A stretch of 64,000 nucleotides of DNA from Parasponia andersonii (taxonomy: Eukaryota; Streptophyta; Magnoliopsida; Rosales; Cannabaceae): positions 501,811-565,810 of the forward strand of contig JXTB01000105.1 of assembly GCA_002914805.1 (NCBI GenBank). The letters run 5' to 3'. Positions 62,862 to 64,000 of this stretch are shown piece by piece. Within the stretch, counting starts at the first letter, position 1; each line of letters starts with the position of its first letter. The position numbers and the translations under genes are program-made. The notes beneath the pieces are model-generated. The model was given only the letters and a program-made list of their open reading frames with translations. It did not search any database and had not been told where the DNA came from.

Positions 62862-64000
62862 TTTTCCTCACTACAAAGACGAATGAGGGAAAAATTAGGA
62901 AACATATGCACTAACTTCAAATCAATTGTGCGAAAAGAGGGAAAAAAATTCCAAAAACTCAAAAATAATAAAGATGAAGGCTCATATTCAATGAGTAAGA
63001 CTCAGGGCTATGTGTGAGTTTGAGGGTTGGGTCATGAGTTTGAGTCCCGGGGAGACAAAATAAGTATCTTATCACAATATATATATATTCAATGAGTAAA
63101 ATCATAACTAGCACACAAAATATATACATGAGGTGAAGGCGATCATCTTCAATTCCTAATCCTTGATATAAAGCAATCTATCCACCCATGTCCAATTCCA
63201 CCAACTATTTACATGAAAGGAAGGAAAGGATTGGATTACCCAAATGCACACCGGAGATGATGCAAATGAGTTGGGCTTGTAGTTTTAGAGTTGGAGTGGT
63301 TCTTTGGAATACAAAAATATACTAGCATTTCAAAAGGTGCTTTTATGAAAATTCTCTACCCAAAAAGTAGTTAGTTTCATAGTGCTTTTGCCAAATTTTC
63401 ATTTTTATTGAGGCAACTAAAGTTTTACCAAACAAGTTTTATTTGTAAGTTGCTTAACTTCCAAACTAACAGTAACATGTAGACATACTATCAAGAATTC
63501 CTCATCTCATATCAATAAAATATGATGCAACATTATATAGACCAGTAATATATGAGTTTCAGATACAGAAGCAGAAAACAAATACAAAATAAACAAGAAA
63601 AATCAGAAAGCCAACATTGATTCTAATTGATAGATATTCCAAAATGGCGGTTAACTGCTGTTCCTACCATCAAAAGCTAAAGCTACTAATTCACAATTCG
63701 TTACAACGGAATCGAAGGTGAGTTTCTATAACAATTTCATTTAGACTTAGAGCTACCTGGATCTAAAAATTCTTAGGCACAAAAACCTGACATAGAAGAA
63801 CAAAGCTTCAAGAACAGATAAGTATGAATGAGCCAGAAACCAGTCTAAAAACTTAAGATTCATGGACCCAATAGAATTCAGAAAACATCCCACAAAACAG
63901 AAAAAATGAATAAATAAATAAAATGCCAAAAAGATTGACTGGTTGAGGGACAAGAACACACCATGACTGCCAAAACAACAGGCAATTAAAATATCAAAAA
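62862..64000. other. Upstream flank of AE7
   Basis: Contains the AE7 5' UTR and promoter on the minus strand. A GAGTTTGAGTCCC at about 63038-63050 resembles a Pol III B box without a clear A box. No coding region recognised to the window edge. Confidence 0.5.

Noticed and set aside
63000-63070. tRNA or SINE suggested by GAGTTTGAGTCCC
   Set aside because: B-box resemblance only. The upstream sequence has no clear A box, and no cloverleaf can be drawn.

Overview
The window reads as nuclear DNA of a eudicot plant. It is AT-rich, with long intergenic spaces, split genes with GT-AG introns, coiled-coil NLR (CNL) resistance-gene relatives, and nested LTR retrotransposons. I cannot name the species. 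Nothing resembles a bacterial, organellar or viral genome. One 134-base N gap lies at 17364-17497.

Layout. Positions 1-13.9 kb hold two tandem CNL genes, both on the minus strand and both disabled: one frameshift in the first, two frameshifts and two stops in the second. The 7 kb between them carries a tandem duplication, a tRNA-derived SINE-like sequence and a foldback-like inverted element. Positions 13.9-22 kb are gene-poor, with an LTR remnant, a minisatellite and the gap. An intronless RING-H2 ubiquitin ligase gene lies at 24.4-25.2 kb (minus). A complete but decayed Copia element with a perfect 5-bp target duplication occupies 27.6-32.9 kb. An intronless CAF1 deadenylase gene is at 34.2-35.1 kb (plus), and an 11-exon IWS1 transcription-elongation gene at 39.9-43.1 kb (plus). 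From 44.3 to 59.4 kb is a nest: a chromovirus Gypsy element whose 3' LTR is split by a second, larger Tekay-type Gypsy element with a perfect TTGGT duplication. At 59.8-62.9 kb (minus) is a five-exon MIP18/AE7-type Fe-S assembly gene.

How the genes relate. CAF1 (mRNA deadenylation), IWS1 (Pol II elongation), the RING ligase and AE7 (cytosolic Fe-S protein maturation) are ordinary single genes, not a cluster. The NLR pair is the only gene family here. The most notable observations are a probable AT-AA U12-type intron in AE7, the fully resolved nested retrotransposon with its order of events, a run of exclusively TAG nonsense codons in the younger Gypsy element, and matched-site lesions in the two sister NLRs. 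I found no convincing new biological system.
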